NCBI GenBank assembly: GCA_024364735.1
Contig: JAGFNQ010005219.1
Span: 142,118 to 206,117, forward strand
Source: Boesenbergia rotunda
Taxonomy: Eukaryota; Streptophyta; Magnoliopsida; Zingiberales; Zingiberaceae
Direction of reading: 5' to 3'
Length of the DNA: 64,000 nucleotides
The notes under the pieces are model-generated. The model was given only the letters and a program-made list of their open reading frames with translations, did not search any database and was not told where the DNA came from. Each line of letters starts with the position of its first letter. Within the stretch, counting starts at the first letter, position 1. Positions 33,731-45,899 of this stretch are shown here, piece by piece. A program made the position numbers and the translations under genes.

Positions 33731-35857
33731 CCCTTTTTCCCTTCTCCTTTTTCCTCGTGCCCTAGCCACAACCCAAAACACCTGCAGCCACCTCTGACTT
33801 CTTCTCCTCCCTTCGTGTGACCTAGCCGCCGGTGAAGGTCGCGCCGCGTCCTCTCCTTTCCTCTCTCCATCTCGTCCGACGCTGACGGACCTCCCCTAGC
33901 CGGTGGCCACTCATCCTCGCCGGAGTGGTGCCAGCCTTTCCTCTTCGCGTCGCCAAGCTATTCGATAACTCTTTCAGGCGAGAGCCCGTTGGCACAGGCA
34001 GTCGATGCCGGCAGCCACCGCCGCAAGTTCCTACTCCTCAACGCGAGCAGCCGAGTCCGGCCACCGTCGCAGCTGTTCCTTCCTCGCGTGCGCTACACAC
34101 CTTACCATAACCGCGGGTCACTTTGAGCATCGCCTTTTTCACCCCACAGTCGTCGCCGCCTTAGACATCACACGCACCCTGTGTGCCACACCCATATCTC
34201 TCACGCGGTTGGGTAAGTTCTGATTCCACCTCTTATTGATTTTGATGGAATTGCTATCAGACGTGTAGGATCAGTTGATGTAATGAGGTTTGGTTGCTTT
34301 AGATTGATCGTGTGTAGATTGGATGATGGATTTGTAGATGGAAGTTAGATCTATTTGGATCGATGGATCGATGTGTTCAATAGCCATTTAGTGTGGTGTA
34401 GCCTTTGTTGATGCTCTGTTGTAGGTTTGTTTTGTTGGATCCTTTGTAGTTGCCGTGAGGTGCTACTTGAGGGTTGATGTTTGAGTATTAGCATATTGTA
34501 GCTCCATGAGGTGTTTAGTTTAGATGAGAGGTGGGGTTGATTTGATACTGGCATGTATTGTTTTGGGATCCATGTGATTTGGTTTTGTATCTAGAAATGT
34601 TGCTGATTTGGATTGTAGTTTCCGTTAAGCTATTGTGAATCCACAATGTTGGTTGGTTGAATTTGAAATCAGCTAATGTGTGGCCTGATATAAGTGTAAA
34701 TTTTGTATGAAGTTATTGTGGAGGAAGGTTGCTGTAAGTTTCATCTCATGAGCTTATGTTTTGGAGATGGGATTAGGATTGAACCTAGTTACCATGAGCT
34801 TTAATTTTGGGAAATTGATCTTGTTGATCTGTTGTGTGTTAGAATGCTCTAGTTATGGACTCTTGGAGGTTTTGTTGTGGGATGTTTCATTGAATATGTA
34901 GTAGTAAGAGTGTGGAGTTAATCTTACTCGGATCGGTGGATGTTCTGTTCTTATTGTTAACATTCTGTTCGATTACTTTATGTTACTTTTGAGTGGATCA
35001 TTGGATTGAGGATTGGGTTTGGATATATAGAGCTCTTCATTGGAATTAATTTCAGTATTGATGTGGAATTAAGGGTTAGCTTAGATTTAAGTTAATTCCC
35101 TTTATGAACTTGAATCTTATTGGGTGAGGGTAAGGATCTGGGATTAACTCGGAGGTTGATCCCTAACTAAGGCTAATTCTAATTAAATTAGTGTTAGCCT
35201 ACTTGTGTGGTTCGGTATTGGAGTAAACCACACTTTGATTAGGTTGGGTTAATTCAGATACGACTTGATGTATAGTCTAGTTAGCATCATTTGTATTGAA
35301 GGCTTATGTTATGATTTATGGATGCAGGACACCAAGTGATTTGCGTTGGACTTCTTAGACAGAGGTTCTCATTTGATACGAGCATCTCTCTCTTTTGGAG
35401 GTGGTACCCTTTGACTTATCTTTTTGATATTGTCATATTGTTATGCATAGACTGTTATAGATAGCAGTAAGATTATACGCTATCCTTGTTTATTATGCCT
35501 GTTCTGGATACTTGTTGTTTATCCCTGAGTTATTATGCTGTTAGTTCCATACAGTCCCAGGTATTGTCATATCTATATGTATGCTTAGGGATCGTGATGT
35601 ATCTCTTGCACTTGACCTTGAGAGATCTGTAGTTTCAGGCCAGTATACCTTGTAGGTTACCTGTATTTCCTGTTGTAGGATTTCAGACTGAGACCTAGTA
35701 TACTGAGGACTTGGGGAGGGAGGTATGTGTATCTATCATACACCATCCTTGCACTGTTGCATGCCGGCGATCAGCGACTCCCTTGTGGTTGAGCTTAATC
35801 GTCTTCCGGTACATGATATGCACGCACGGCCACTCGTGGGTTAGTGGATACCGTTGG

Positions 35858-36083
35858 TGATGTGGACCAAGGAGGGGATACAAGCTTACAAGACAAAGCC
35901 ATAGAGGAAGAGGCATTGAAAGGAATTGGAGGACCCATGACAAGATCCAAGACTAAGAGAATGAAGCAAGCTTTGGAAGGCTTAATAATGGAGCTCAAGG
36001 AGAAGAAGGATCAATGCACAATGGAGGCAACAACTAAATGGATCACATTCCTTCAAATTGAAAGTGAAATTGAGCCCACATGA
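35858..36083 (+). pseudogene. Pol C-terminal tail encoded in the G3 LTR
   Basis: About 73 codons read from the first bases of the LTR to a stop at 36083, including QGGDTSLQDK and GPMTRSKTKRMKQAL. The GPMTRS(K/R)xK motif is common at the very C-terminus of some plant Ty3/gypsy polyproteins. In those families the pol frame runs into the 3' LTR, which explains why coding sequence survives in a solo LTR. No catalytic domain is present. An ATG at 35844 in G2 opens the frame by chance. Family assignment (chromovirus) is tentative. Confidence 0.65.
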
Positions 36084-36594
36084 AGACAAAACTTGAAGGC
36101 CCAAAACCACATGATCCAAGATGCATTCAAGGGCTACAAGTGTCCAATTTTCGTGGGTATTTTTGGGGGAATTTTTTGAAGTTATTTTTGATGTCTTTTG
36201 GTGGGTTTTTAATGCTTTTGGGAGTTCCTAAGCTAGTATTAGGGAATTGTGGGAAATAAACATCATGCATGCATGCATGCATGATAATGATGCATAATTA
36301 GTGCTTAGTGGGAAGTGTGGTAGAGGTTAATGTTTCAACCTCCACTAAGTCTATATATAGGAGAACTCTTGTATGGCCAAGGCATGTTAAGTTTGAATGA
36401 AATCAGAGTTTTCTCTATTGTGAGAGCTTCCTTTGGTTCTTAGGCAAAGAACTAATCGTGATCTTATCAAGGCAACTTGTGGCGATCGAAACCCCCCATG
36501 ACTTATCACTCACCCTCTCATCTTTCTTGAGTGTGGCGTCAATATCCTTCCCTACATCTGAATTTCAAGGCGATCCATTCCAAGGTGCTTATCA
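35858..36594 (+). mobile_element. G3, short Ty3/gypsy solo LTR inside G2
   Basis: A 737-bp unit starting TGATGTGGAC and ending GGTGCTTATCA, flanked by gttgg (35853-35857 and 36595-36599). It carries TATATATAGG at about 36352, a CATG microsatellite (about 36266-36285) and a coding stretch at its start. It is the deepest insertion level: E, A3, D, B, G2, G3. Confidence 0.85.
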
Positions 36595-37571
36595 GTTGGG
36601 TTGTGCATTGCCTTGTATTGCTCCGTTCGGCCACTATGAGCAGGGTGAGCGCGGGCGTGGTAGCAGCCAGGGGTCCCTTCTCGTACTGAGCCACGAGGAG
36701 ATGAGAGCGAAGCTCCCCCATTGCTTGGGGTAGGGGGGTGGTCCCCCGCCAGCATCCTGTCCACCCGGTCACTCAGGAGCAGTGATGGCAGGGTGCGTAC
36801 AGTTTGTCACAGCTCTACCCACGCGGACGTCGTGGATGATATCCTGACTGGGACTAGGGGTGACACATGTCATTGCACCATGTGCGTACTTTGCATCGTG
36901 CATTGTTTGCTGCACTTGATTCTTGCACTTGTTTGACATTGCATATACTGGAGACTTGTTATCCTGCTTATATGTCTATTGTTGTTCCATTTGGTATTTA
37001 TTACCCTCTTTCCAGGTTAGATGGATTCAGGTATGTATCTACTCAGTATCTCCAGTACTTGTCTTTCCCTATTGTTGATATGAGATTGTATCAGCGTAGA
37101 CTCCTATTGTTATTATAACTTTCTACGCATATATATTGGGTATTCGCTGAGTTATGGACTCACCCCGTTGCCATATATGTTTTTATTTCAGGTTGAGATA
37201 CTTGGAGTCGCCAGAAGAGCCTAGCAGCCAGTCCCTACCCATCGCAACGACATGGTTTCGTTTTGTACTTTGTAGTGTGTTGGTTTATATTTCTTTTAGC
37301 GATATGTATATGTCGTATGTGTCGTGAGCCCTAAGGGGTTGTTGTATTTGTTGTTTCGTCATAAGTCGGACCGGTCCGCAGTCAGGTATGGTTTGTTATG
37401 TTTTACTGTTATGGTTTTCTTAGTGTCTACATATATTTTGAGGCCTGAGGCCAATTAAACTGCGTGGTGATGTTATATAGGTTATGTGTATGTGTAAATT
37501 GTCCGCCGGACAGGGGAGGTGCTGTCCGATTTTATATTGGATCAGCGGCTCCTGGGTCTCGGGGCGTGACA

Positions 37572-39020
37572 AGCATAATCCTAACTGCCTTCTTAGTGAG
37601 CTGAACTCAGACTCAAGTAGGGGTTTGGTGAATATGTCAGCTAAGTTAGACTTAGAGTCTACATGCTTAAAGACTATCTCACCCCTGGCTACATGATCTC
37701 TTACGAAGTGGTGTTTAACTTCTATGTGTTTAGTTCGGGAATGTTGGATTGGGTTTTTAGTTAGATTAATTGAGCTTATATTGTCAATGAAGCCCTGAGT
37801 TTGGGTGTAGTTGAGCTGGAAGTCCTTAAGAGTGTGCATCATCCATAGTAGTTGTGCTACACACTCTCCTAAAGCAATATACTCAGCTTCAGTTATGGAT
37901 AGAGCTACACAGTGTTGTTTTCTGCTGCACCAACTTACTAGACTATTTCCTAACAATTGGCAGCTTCCACTTGTGCTCATTCTATCTAATTTACAACTAG
38001 CGTAGTCAGAATCCGAGTATCCTGACAAGTTAAAGGTTGAAGTCCTAGGATACCAAATCCCTACATTTAGGGTGCCCTTAACATATCTTAATACTCTTTT
38101 TAGGGATGCTAAGTGGGTTTCCTTAGCACAGGTTTGGTATCTAGCACACATACCTACAGCAAAAAGGATATCAGGTCTGCTGGCTGTCAGGTATAGTAGA
38201 CTTCCAATCATACTTCTATAGAGTTTGAGGTCTACTGGTTTACCATCAGGGTCACTATCTATTTTTATGTTGGTGGCCATGGGGGTACTTATGTTTTTAG
38301 AGTTATCCATTTTAAATTTCTTTATTAACTCTTTAGCATATTTGGATTGATGGACATAGTTTCCATCCCTAGTTTGTTTAATTTGTAATCCTAAGAAAAA
38401 GTTGAGCTCACCAACTAAGCTCATTTCAAATTCATTTTCTATTATTTTAACGAATTCTTTTAAAAAATTTGAGTTGGTGGACCCAAAAATTATGTCGTCG
38501 ACGTAGATTTGGGCAATAAAGATTTCTTTTCCTAGGGTTTTAATAAATAGGGTTGAATCGATTTGTCCTTGTTTAAATTCTTTAGAAATTAGGTAAGTTG
38601 ATAAGCGTTCATTCCAGGCCCTAGGTGCTTGTTTTAGTCCATAAAGTACTTTAGTGAGTTTGTAAACATGGTCAGATCTTTCTAAGTCCTCAAACCCAGG
38701 GGGCTGTCCTACATAGACCTCTTCCTTAATGAATCCATTTAGAAAAGCTGACTTTACATCCATTTGGTATAATTTAAATCCTTTATGGGATGCAAAGGCT
38801 AATAACATCCTAATGGACTCAAGTCTAGCTACCGGGGCATAGGTTTCAGCATAATCTAACCCTTCTATTGGCTGAATCCTTTCGCTACTAAGCGGGCTTT
38901 ATTTCTGACTATTTCTCCTTGATCATTAAGCTTATTCCTAAAAACCCACTTAGTGTCAATGATGGATTTGCCCTCAGGTTTGGGTACTAGTTCCCAGACT
39001 TAGTTCCTCTCAAATTGGGC
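37572..39020 (-). pseudogene. B reverse transcriptase and RNase H
   Basis: The main frame (38808 leftward, 412 native codons) covers most of reverse transcriptase: MDVKSAFLNG, YGLKQAPRAW and the YVDD motif (38494-38505). RNase H follows, with YSDSDYA, TEAEYIALGE, HSRTKHIEVKHH and ADIFTKPL. The RT N-terminal part (39020-38809, DPDWIIAIQE, KWVFRNK) has a nonsense codon near 39000 and a frameshift near 38880. At 37571 G2 replaces the last codons, and the frame reads about 50 codons into the LTR before a stop at 37420. The RNase H end is otherwise complete when compared with E. Confidence 0.9.
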
Positions 39021-40700
39021 TAACACTTCTTGTATAGCTATGATCCAATCAGGATCAGGTAGAGCTTCCTCTATAGTCTTAGGTTCAATTTTTGAAATCA
39101 TTGCTATCTGACTTAGATTTCTATAGGAAGACCTAGTTCTGACTCCTAGAGTTAGATCACCCACAATTTGATCGATTGGGTGACTGAGTCTGGGTTTCTT
39201 GGTTTTTCTAGAACTTGGTTCAGCCTCAGGTCCGACTGGTCGGTTTGGTTCACTATTTGATTCAACTATTTGAGTTGGTTCAATTATTGGTTCAATAGTT
39301 GGTTCAATTGACTCATTAGTTGGTTCAATAGTTATTTCGTTTATGGGTTTAATTAAAGATTCAACAGCTTGTTCATTATCTTCTTGATCAGTATTTGATG
39401 AAGTTAGATCTGAATTATCAGATTTTGACTTAATTTCTTCATCAAATATTAGATTGGTTATTTTTTCAATTTTCTTAGTTTGTTTGTTGTAAACCCTATA
39501 GGCTCTACTTGTTGTTGAGTATCCTAAGAAGATGTCTGGGGTTGACTTAGACTGGAATTTACCTAGATAGTCCTTGGTGTTTAGGATATGGACTTTGCAC
39601 CCAAAGACCCTTAGATAGTGTAGGTTAGGAAGTCTGTGGTAGTATAATTAATATGGTGTTTTATTGTGTCGTTTGTTAATTAGTACCCTATTTTGGATGT
39701 AGCAAGCCGTACTAATTGCTTCTGCCCAATATTGGTTAGCTAGGTTAAATTCATTGAGCATAGCCCTAGCGGCTTCCTGTAGGGTTCTATTTTTCCTTTC
39801 GACTATCCCATTTTGCTGGGGGGTTCTAGGACACGAAAATTCGTGTATGTACCCATTTACTTTACAAAGTTCCTTGAATCGTTGATTTTCAAACTCTCCC
39901 CCGTGGTCACTCCTAAGTCTTTTGATTTTAGTATCGTTTTGATTTTCAATTAACTTACAAAAGTCATTGAATAGGTTTAAGGTTTCATCTTTGGTCTTTA
40001 GAAACCTAACCTAGGTAAACCTAGAGTAATCATCAACTATTACTAAGCAGTACCGGTTTCCGCTTAGTGACTTGGCTCCATGTGAATCAAATAGGTCAAG
40101 GTGCAGAAGCTCAAGTGTGGTTTGAGTGAGATCAGATTGAATTAGTTTGTGATTAGACCTGGTTTGTTTACCTTGATTACATGATTCACATATTAAGTTT
40201 TCATGATTTTTAATTTTAGGGATACCTTTAATTAGGCCAAGTTGGGTGATTTTCGAAATTATTCTCAAATTTGTGTGACCTAATCTCCTATGCTAGAGGT
40301 TTGATTGTTCTAACTGAGTTAACATGCACTTAGGTACTAGAGGTAGGTTTATAGTGTAAACATTATTTTTCCTAGTGCCCTTAAGCATGATTTCTTAGTC
40401 TTGCAGGTTTCTAATTAGGCAGTTAGAATTGGTAAAGGTAACTACATAACCAGTATGACACAATTGACTTATGCTAAGCAAGTTAAATTTAAAATTTTCA
40501 ACCAAAAGAACTTTCTTAATAACAAAGTCATATTTAAGTTCAATATTACCTGACCCAATCACCTTGAGTGTAGCATTGTTGCCAAATGCCACTAAGCCTA
40601 GGTTTTTGAACTTGAGTTTGGTGAATTTCAATTTATCTCCAGTCATGTGTCTGGAGCACCCGCTATCCAACATCCATTGGTCCAAATGTTTATGTTCCTA
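39021..40700 (-). pseudogene. B protease and integrase
   Basis: Protease frame 40685-40395 (WMLDSGCSRHMTGD), then a stop. The pre-integrase and integrase start is at 40268-40011 (CESCNQGKQ, HLDLFDSHG, VIVDDYSRFT). The rest of the integrase core and C-terminus is readable in one main frame with stops near 40010 and 39650 (SCPRTPQQNGIVERKNRT, FGCKVHILN, FLGYS). A Pro/Ile/Glu-rich linker with repeated EPTIEP-like units (about 39250-39350) leads to RT. The visible core Asp and Glu motifs suggest this was once functional. Confidence 0.87.
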
Positions 40701-41428
40701 TACATAAAGAGTTTTGTTGATTTGGATCCAATTAGAATCAGGAATAGCCTAAATTGATTTTCACATCCTAGTCTGTCTCACCCAAATCTAGGGTTATCAA
40801 TCACGTTAGCCTTATAGGTTTTGTGAGACAGGTTTTAGTAGATTAAATTATTTTGTAAAATCATGATTTATTTTGAAAAATTGAATTAATTTTAAAAACA
40901 GTTGATTTTGAGTTTATTTTAAAGAAATGTTTGAATCTATAATTAACTGAAAATTTGTGTTAGATTCGAATTTTACAAAGAATAATTTGAATTTGAATTT
41001 CAAAAATTGGCTTCCAGGTCTTGGCGAGGCACTAGGCCTTCTTTGGCCGTAGCCTTATTGGGTCATCAACCCTTTCCTTGACAAAGCCTTTTAATGAAAT
41101 TTCATTTTCAAAATTATTTTTTGAAAAATTCTGGTCTAACTAGTTTGGGTCCTGGATCGGTAGCTTCGGCTAGTTTTACCAATCTAAAGAGACCAAGTAG
41201 AGTATACTTGACCTTATTAGAATTGGCTTCCCTAACGTACTATCATCTCACCACCACCCAATACTATGTTGTTCAAATTTCAGTTAAGTTAGTTCAATCC
41301 TTAAACTAACCATTCCTAAGTTTAAGCATGGTAAATTGCAGGAATTAAATAAACAAGCAATCATGCAATTTGAAAACAAGAATTAAATTTTATCTAACTA
41401 TAAATATTGTTTTTAATTTGACTCCCCC
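40701..41428 (-). other. B gag-pol spacer, candidate intron
   Basis: Roughly 0.7 kb of noncoding sequence lies between the gag C-terminal WIPK motif and the protease. Element C has no such spacer, while D has a homologous stretch (27400-27860). On the minus strand it ends TTTATGTATAG just before the protease codons, resembling a 3' splice site. Confidence 0.55.
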
Positions 41429-43042
41429 TGGACTAAAGTCACGATAATGGTTCGGCAAGATGTGAATCTTGTCCTTGGGGATCCAATACTGATTTGATTC
41501 AGTTTGTTTGTTCAAGCACAGTTTGGGTACCCATGCCTGAACTTTAGGTCTGGACTGGTTCAGTACAGCATAGTAGGATCTTTGTCTAGATTTAGTTCTA
41601 TAGCCTAGTCCGGATCGATTTAGAACCGACTTCTATTTTCCAAGAACCATGTCAAGACCCTTGGAACCAGAAGTGAATCGTTCTAAAGCTGATCTGAGGT
41701 CCTTAACTTGAGTTTTCAAGGAGGAGTTCTCTTTCTCAAGTTTTTCAACTTGAGTAGAGGTTCCTTCTTGAACCTTCTCAGTTAAGGATCTAGAGTCAGC
41801 TCTCTCTTTCAGGAGTTTTACTTCCTGTCGGCGAGATTCGACTCGGAGTTTAGCTTTCGCCAAGTCTCGAGAAAGATACGCAATTAATTCATTTAACTAA
41901 TTTTTAGAAAAACCACTTACAGTTATTTATCCATCCACTAAAAATGTAAGTTTGCCGTCGTCCGGTTCTGATTCTGACTCGGTCTCGATTTCTTCTGAGG
42001 CGGTTAGTGCGAGCATGTTCAACTGTGGGACCTCTGCTTCTTCGGAGGAGGAGGACTCGTCCCACGTTGCCTGAAGTGCCTTCTTCTTTCTTGTCTTCTT
42101 CGTTTCCTTCAGGTTGGGGCATTCAGTCTTGTAGTGAACCTTCTTCTTGCACTCGTAACAGGTCACGTTGGGTTTGTTCTTCTCATTTGAGGGTTCAGCT
42201 GGTTCTTCCTTTCTTCGGATGGCTTTTCTTCTGTTGGTCTGGTTTTTTAGCTCTTTGTAATAGTCTCGGGCTAGCCGAACCAACTTAGGCCGATTTCCCT
42301 CGCTGTCTTCTAAGTATGAATCTGAATCAGACTCGGGTGCAGGTTGAGGCTTTTTCTTGGTTGTCTTTCCATCTTTACCTGCAACAAAGGCAATGCCTTT
42401 CTCGGCCAGATTGCAGTTAGTCTGCTCATGTAATTCGAGTTCAGAAAAAAGTTCATCTAACTTGATTTTGGAAAGATCCCTAGAAACTTTGTAAGCATCT
42501 ACCATAGATGCCCACAAGGTGTTTCTTGGGAAAGCGTTAAGGGCATACCTTATTAGGTCACGGTTTTCTACCTTGTGACCAATGGTGTGTAGACCGTTCA
42601 TCAGCTCCTGAATTCTGGCATGGAGCTGAGCTGCTGATTCGCCATCGTTCATCTTGATGGTGTACAGCTTGTTCAGCAGAAAGTCCCTCTTGCTGATTCG
42701 GGTATCGGAGGTTCCTTCGTGTAGTTCGATCAGCTTACCCCAGAGTTCTTTGGCCCTGTTGAATGGACCCACCCGGTTCAGTTCCTCTTTTGTTAGGCCG
42801 CATTGGAGTGTTTGGGTCGCTTTGGCATCGGCTTCAATTTTCTTTTCGAGTGCAGCGTCCCATTCAGTGTAAGATTGTTGTACTCCGTCAGCATTCCTTG
42901 GTATTTCCAGTCCGGACTGGATGATTATCCACATGTCCACCTGAGTTTTCAGGTGGACCTCCATTCTGCTCTTCCATTAGGAGAAGTCCTCCCCACTGAA
43001 GAGCGGTGGTCTTGCGGTGCTGAAGCCTTCTTGCATGGCCAT
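41429..43042 (-). pseudogene. B gag
   Basis: Starts MAMQEGFSTARPP at 43042, 208 bases after the primer site. Codon 22 is TAA (42979-42977) where relatives have Tyr. The frame is then open to 41927 and contains the copia gag domain (LWGKLIELHEG, RYALNAFPRN), an Asp/Ser-rich stretch and the zinc knuckle CYECKKKVHYKTEC, complete with three Cys and one His. After a shift, 41863-41633 encodes a coiled-coil tail (KLEKENSSLKTQVKDLRSAL), and WVPK/WIPK motifs lie beyond a further stop. A single nonsense codon at the N-terminus is the main early lesion. Confidence 0.88.
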
Positions 43043-43249
43043 TAAGGATTTTATCTGAAAAAGATAGAAGAGAAAGGAAAACTCTGTCCCAAGACTTGGT
43101 ATTGGATTAGCAGTGCGGGAAAAAAAATAATTATCGAGGGGTGTTGCACCGGTCTCGATTAACGATAAAAAAAATTCAAAAAAGAAAATAATTCGAAGAA
43201 AATCCGAAAAATTCTCAAACTGGTGGTTGCACCAAATTTGAGCTTACCC

Positions 43250-43261
43250 GCTCTGATACCA
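43250..43261 (-). other. B primer-binding site (tRNA-Met)
   Basis: Minus TGGTATCAGAGC, two bases from the LTR edge at 43264. Confidence 0.92.
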
Positions 43262-43263
43262 CT

Positions 43264-43594
43264 TGTTGGATCAAGAGAATACGATAGAGGGGGGCTGAAT
43301 ATCGTAAATCGTTTCAGATTGAAAAAGAGAATACGCAGCGGAAAAATTAAAACTAAACAACACACAAACACCAAGATTTTACTTGGTTCGGAGTCGCGGT
43401 CGGCTCCTACTCTAAGGCCCACGGTCGTTGACCGATTACTGCGGGCAATTCTATATGTGCGCAAAAAGGGTTTACAGAAGGATGTTACAATAGTAGTATA
43501 GTAAACTTAAAAAGTCAGCTCTTCGTTACCGACGTCCGGTGTGGATTGTACTTCGGAGCAGCGGGACGTCGTCGGCGCTTGTATCTCGAGTTGG
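43264..43594 (-). repeat. B 5' LTR, segment 1
   Basis: From TGTTGGATCA to the A2 insertion. The target duplication gttgg is at 43590-43594 and 53596-53600. The B 3' LTR shows the empty site at 31160-31180. Confidence 0.92.
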
Positions 43595-45853
43595 TGTTGG
43601 GACCGGGTGCATGTTGACATGGATGCGGGTTCGTAATTTTAAAATTAATTACGTGCAGCGGAAGATTTAGCATAAATAATTTCTCAAATTATTTAACCAC
43701 ACATCTAGCATGCAACCTTATGTTGTGTAGACATGATCATATATTTAAAATTTTGCAGAAACGTAAACTAATTTACTTGTTACCTCGCGTAACTCGAAGA
43801 AAGGGACGAGATCCAACCGTAAGCGTCCCTTAGAAGCTCCGCCTCTATTCGCGTCCACGCTGAGTTTTCTTCGGGATGACTTCGCAAAGCCACGAGTTTC
43901 GTGCTGACAAGAACTACTAGATTCTCCAAAGGCACGACAAGAATACCAAGAGAGAGATGGAAAGACTAACCACCAAAAGAAGAACGGAATCAAAATTCCG
44001 GGAAGAAGGAAGGAGTTGCGCCCACTTCTTCTTCTTGCGGCAGCTCCTTGGTGGCCAAAGGTGGCTGATCGCCGGAGCTTGGACGCCGGAGAAGGAGGCC
44101 AGTGGTGGTTGTAGCTCACGGCAAAAGGGGTTCTCCTTTTAGGGCCGGCGGCACTAGAGGAGGGAGAGGGAGAGAAGGAGAGAGAGAGGGCTTATTTCTT
44201 GATCTCTTAGATTAAATTCCAAGCCTTGCCTTGGTTCCTTTATATAGTAGTCTCTCAACCGCCAAGTCTCCTTTTTATGGAATAATTTTCATAGGAAACT
44301 TATCATATAAATTTTTCTATGATTTATTCCATCATGCCAAGTTTTTATCATAATTTAATTTATAATAAAAACAACCATGTCTCCCTTTTCTTATGGAATA
44401 AATTTTCACAAGAAATTTAATATATAAATTTTTCTTATCATGGAAAAATCAATTCATAATTGATTTTATAAAATAAAATAAACTATTCAAAGTTTATTTT
44501 AATTTCCATGAAAATAATAAACCAAACCTCGGTTTATAAAAATTATATTATCCATAATTTTATAAAACAAACCACACTTGGTTTATTTTATAACTTGAAC
44601 CAAACAATTTGGTTCTCCCTTTTAATGTGGTCGGCCAAACAAAGAGGGTAGGGGGACCCTCTTTGGCCGGCCAAACCCAAGCCAAGATCATATGAATTAA
44701 ACTCATTTAATTCGTCCAATAAGCCTTCAAAAGACTTAGCCATTTTATGCTTCCGATGCGTCTCTGAAAAATTCAGATTCGACTTATCTCTCTTGATCGG
44801 AAAATCTAATTTTCAACTCGTTTTAAATCCCTCGGATTACTCGTAGTGCGTGTGACTAAATAGGCTTTCGATTTATGTTGGCCGTCTATAATTAACCAAT
44901 TATATAACGATCATGAGTGGCACCTAGTAGTACATCATGATCCCTAATTAATCGAAAGATCAACGGTTGACCTCAGAAATAATTCTGAAACCCTTCAGCA
45001 GCTATAATGAATTGTGCCCTTTCCCTTCACCATCTTATACCCACTTGGTTCAGGACATGGTCTATGTGTGTCAGTCCCCACTAGGCTGACTACGTCACAC
45101 CTAGCCCAAGTAATGTTTTTCTCGTCATACAGATTCTAATTACTCTCTTGTATCTGAGAGATTCATACTCTGAACATGTGATGCTCTGGCCAGAGGCTTC
45201 GAGTAACAATCCGACGATAGGCCTTGGGTATACATCTCCTCGCAAGGAGTGGTGAATCCTTTGTAGGCTGTTCAAACATCTTCGGGCACTTCGGCTTATA
45301 CCCAACCATCCTGGGTCCACACCTCCTTGGAGATGCTTGCTTAAGATGTCAAAGTATAAGTCTTCATGACCAAGATGACTTGAACACCGCAAGTCAAAGG
45401 AACATCGCACTTAAGCTGCAGTAAGAACTTCATTGACATATCTATATGTAGATTACCATATGAAGTTTTACAGCCAGTCACTCCAATGAACTAGTTCCCT
45501 TAACTAGCATTCATGTTTATCTCCGGACATCCCAATGTCACCAGCCAGTGAGAATCAGCTGATTAGAGAATAACCCATGCTAGTCTCAACAGAATTGATA
45601 GTGTCCGTATTTATCAATTCATCGACTAGGGACAATTTCAATACTTCACAATTGCACATGTAGAGATAATCACTAGTTGTGAATTCATCACAAATTCTCT
45701 CATGCTGTTAATTGTATTGCGGGCATTCAGTAAATGAGTTTAAGATCTCAATCAAACACATAAACACGTATACTCAAATAGTGAATATTCATTTATTAAA
45801 ATAAATGATTACAATCATAAGGCGCTTAGGACACTTCTCTCATATCACTAACA
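43595..45853 (-). repeat. A2 3' LTR
   Basis: Minus strand TGTTAGTGAT ... GGTCCCAACA. TATA box (TATATAAAGG) at 44237-44246. The ORFs at 43745-44119 and 45090-45424 recur in the other LTR as LTR sequence without known domains. Confidence 0.94.
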
Positions 45854-45864
45854 AACTCCCACTT
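45854..45864 (-). other. A2 polypurine tract
   Basis: Minus AAGTGGGAGTT beside the 3' LTR; compare AGTGGGAGAT in A3 at 56389. Confidence 0.8.
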
Positions 45865-45899
45865 GGCCTAATGCCAATCGCTACGGTATCTAATACCAC

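Larger units (their letters stand above)
34213..37191 (+). other. Candidate intron within the G2 LTR
   Basis: Donor G|GTAAGT at 34212/34213. A strong acceptor, TTTTTATTTCAG, ends at 37191; an alternative acceptor (ATGCAG) ends at 35327. The interval is AT-rich with no ORF and contains G3. G1 has the same arrangement (15480-17973). Splicing is inferred, not shown. Confidence 0.4.
33493..37571 (+). mobile_element. G2, Ty3/gypsy-type solo LTR (contains G3)
   Basis: TG...CA unit (TGTTAAATCC ... GGGGCGTGACA) with the target duplication agcat (33488-33492, 37572-37576). It is 4079 bp, or about 3.3 kb without G3. The GGGGCGTGACA end is typical of plant Ty3/gypsy LTRs that precede a tRNA-Met primer site, so I read it on the plus strand. 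It has a TATA box at 33724-33730, a GC-rich leader (33750-34212), a consensus donor GGTAAGT at 34212 and a pyrimidine-AG acceptor at 37191. It inserted across the last codons of B pol. Confidence 0.88.

Noticed and set aside
33750..34223. GC-rich stretch with short overlapping ORFs (33925-34110, 34005-34223), looking like a host gene first exon
   Set aside because: It lies inside G2, whose ends and target duplication are clear, just after the LTR TATA box. The frames have no known domain. An LTR leader explains it better than a captured gene, although capture cannot be fully excluded.
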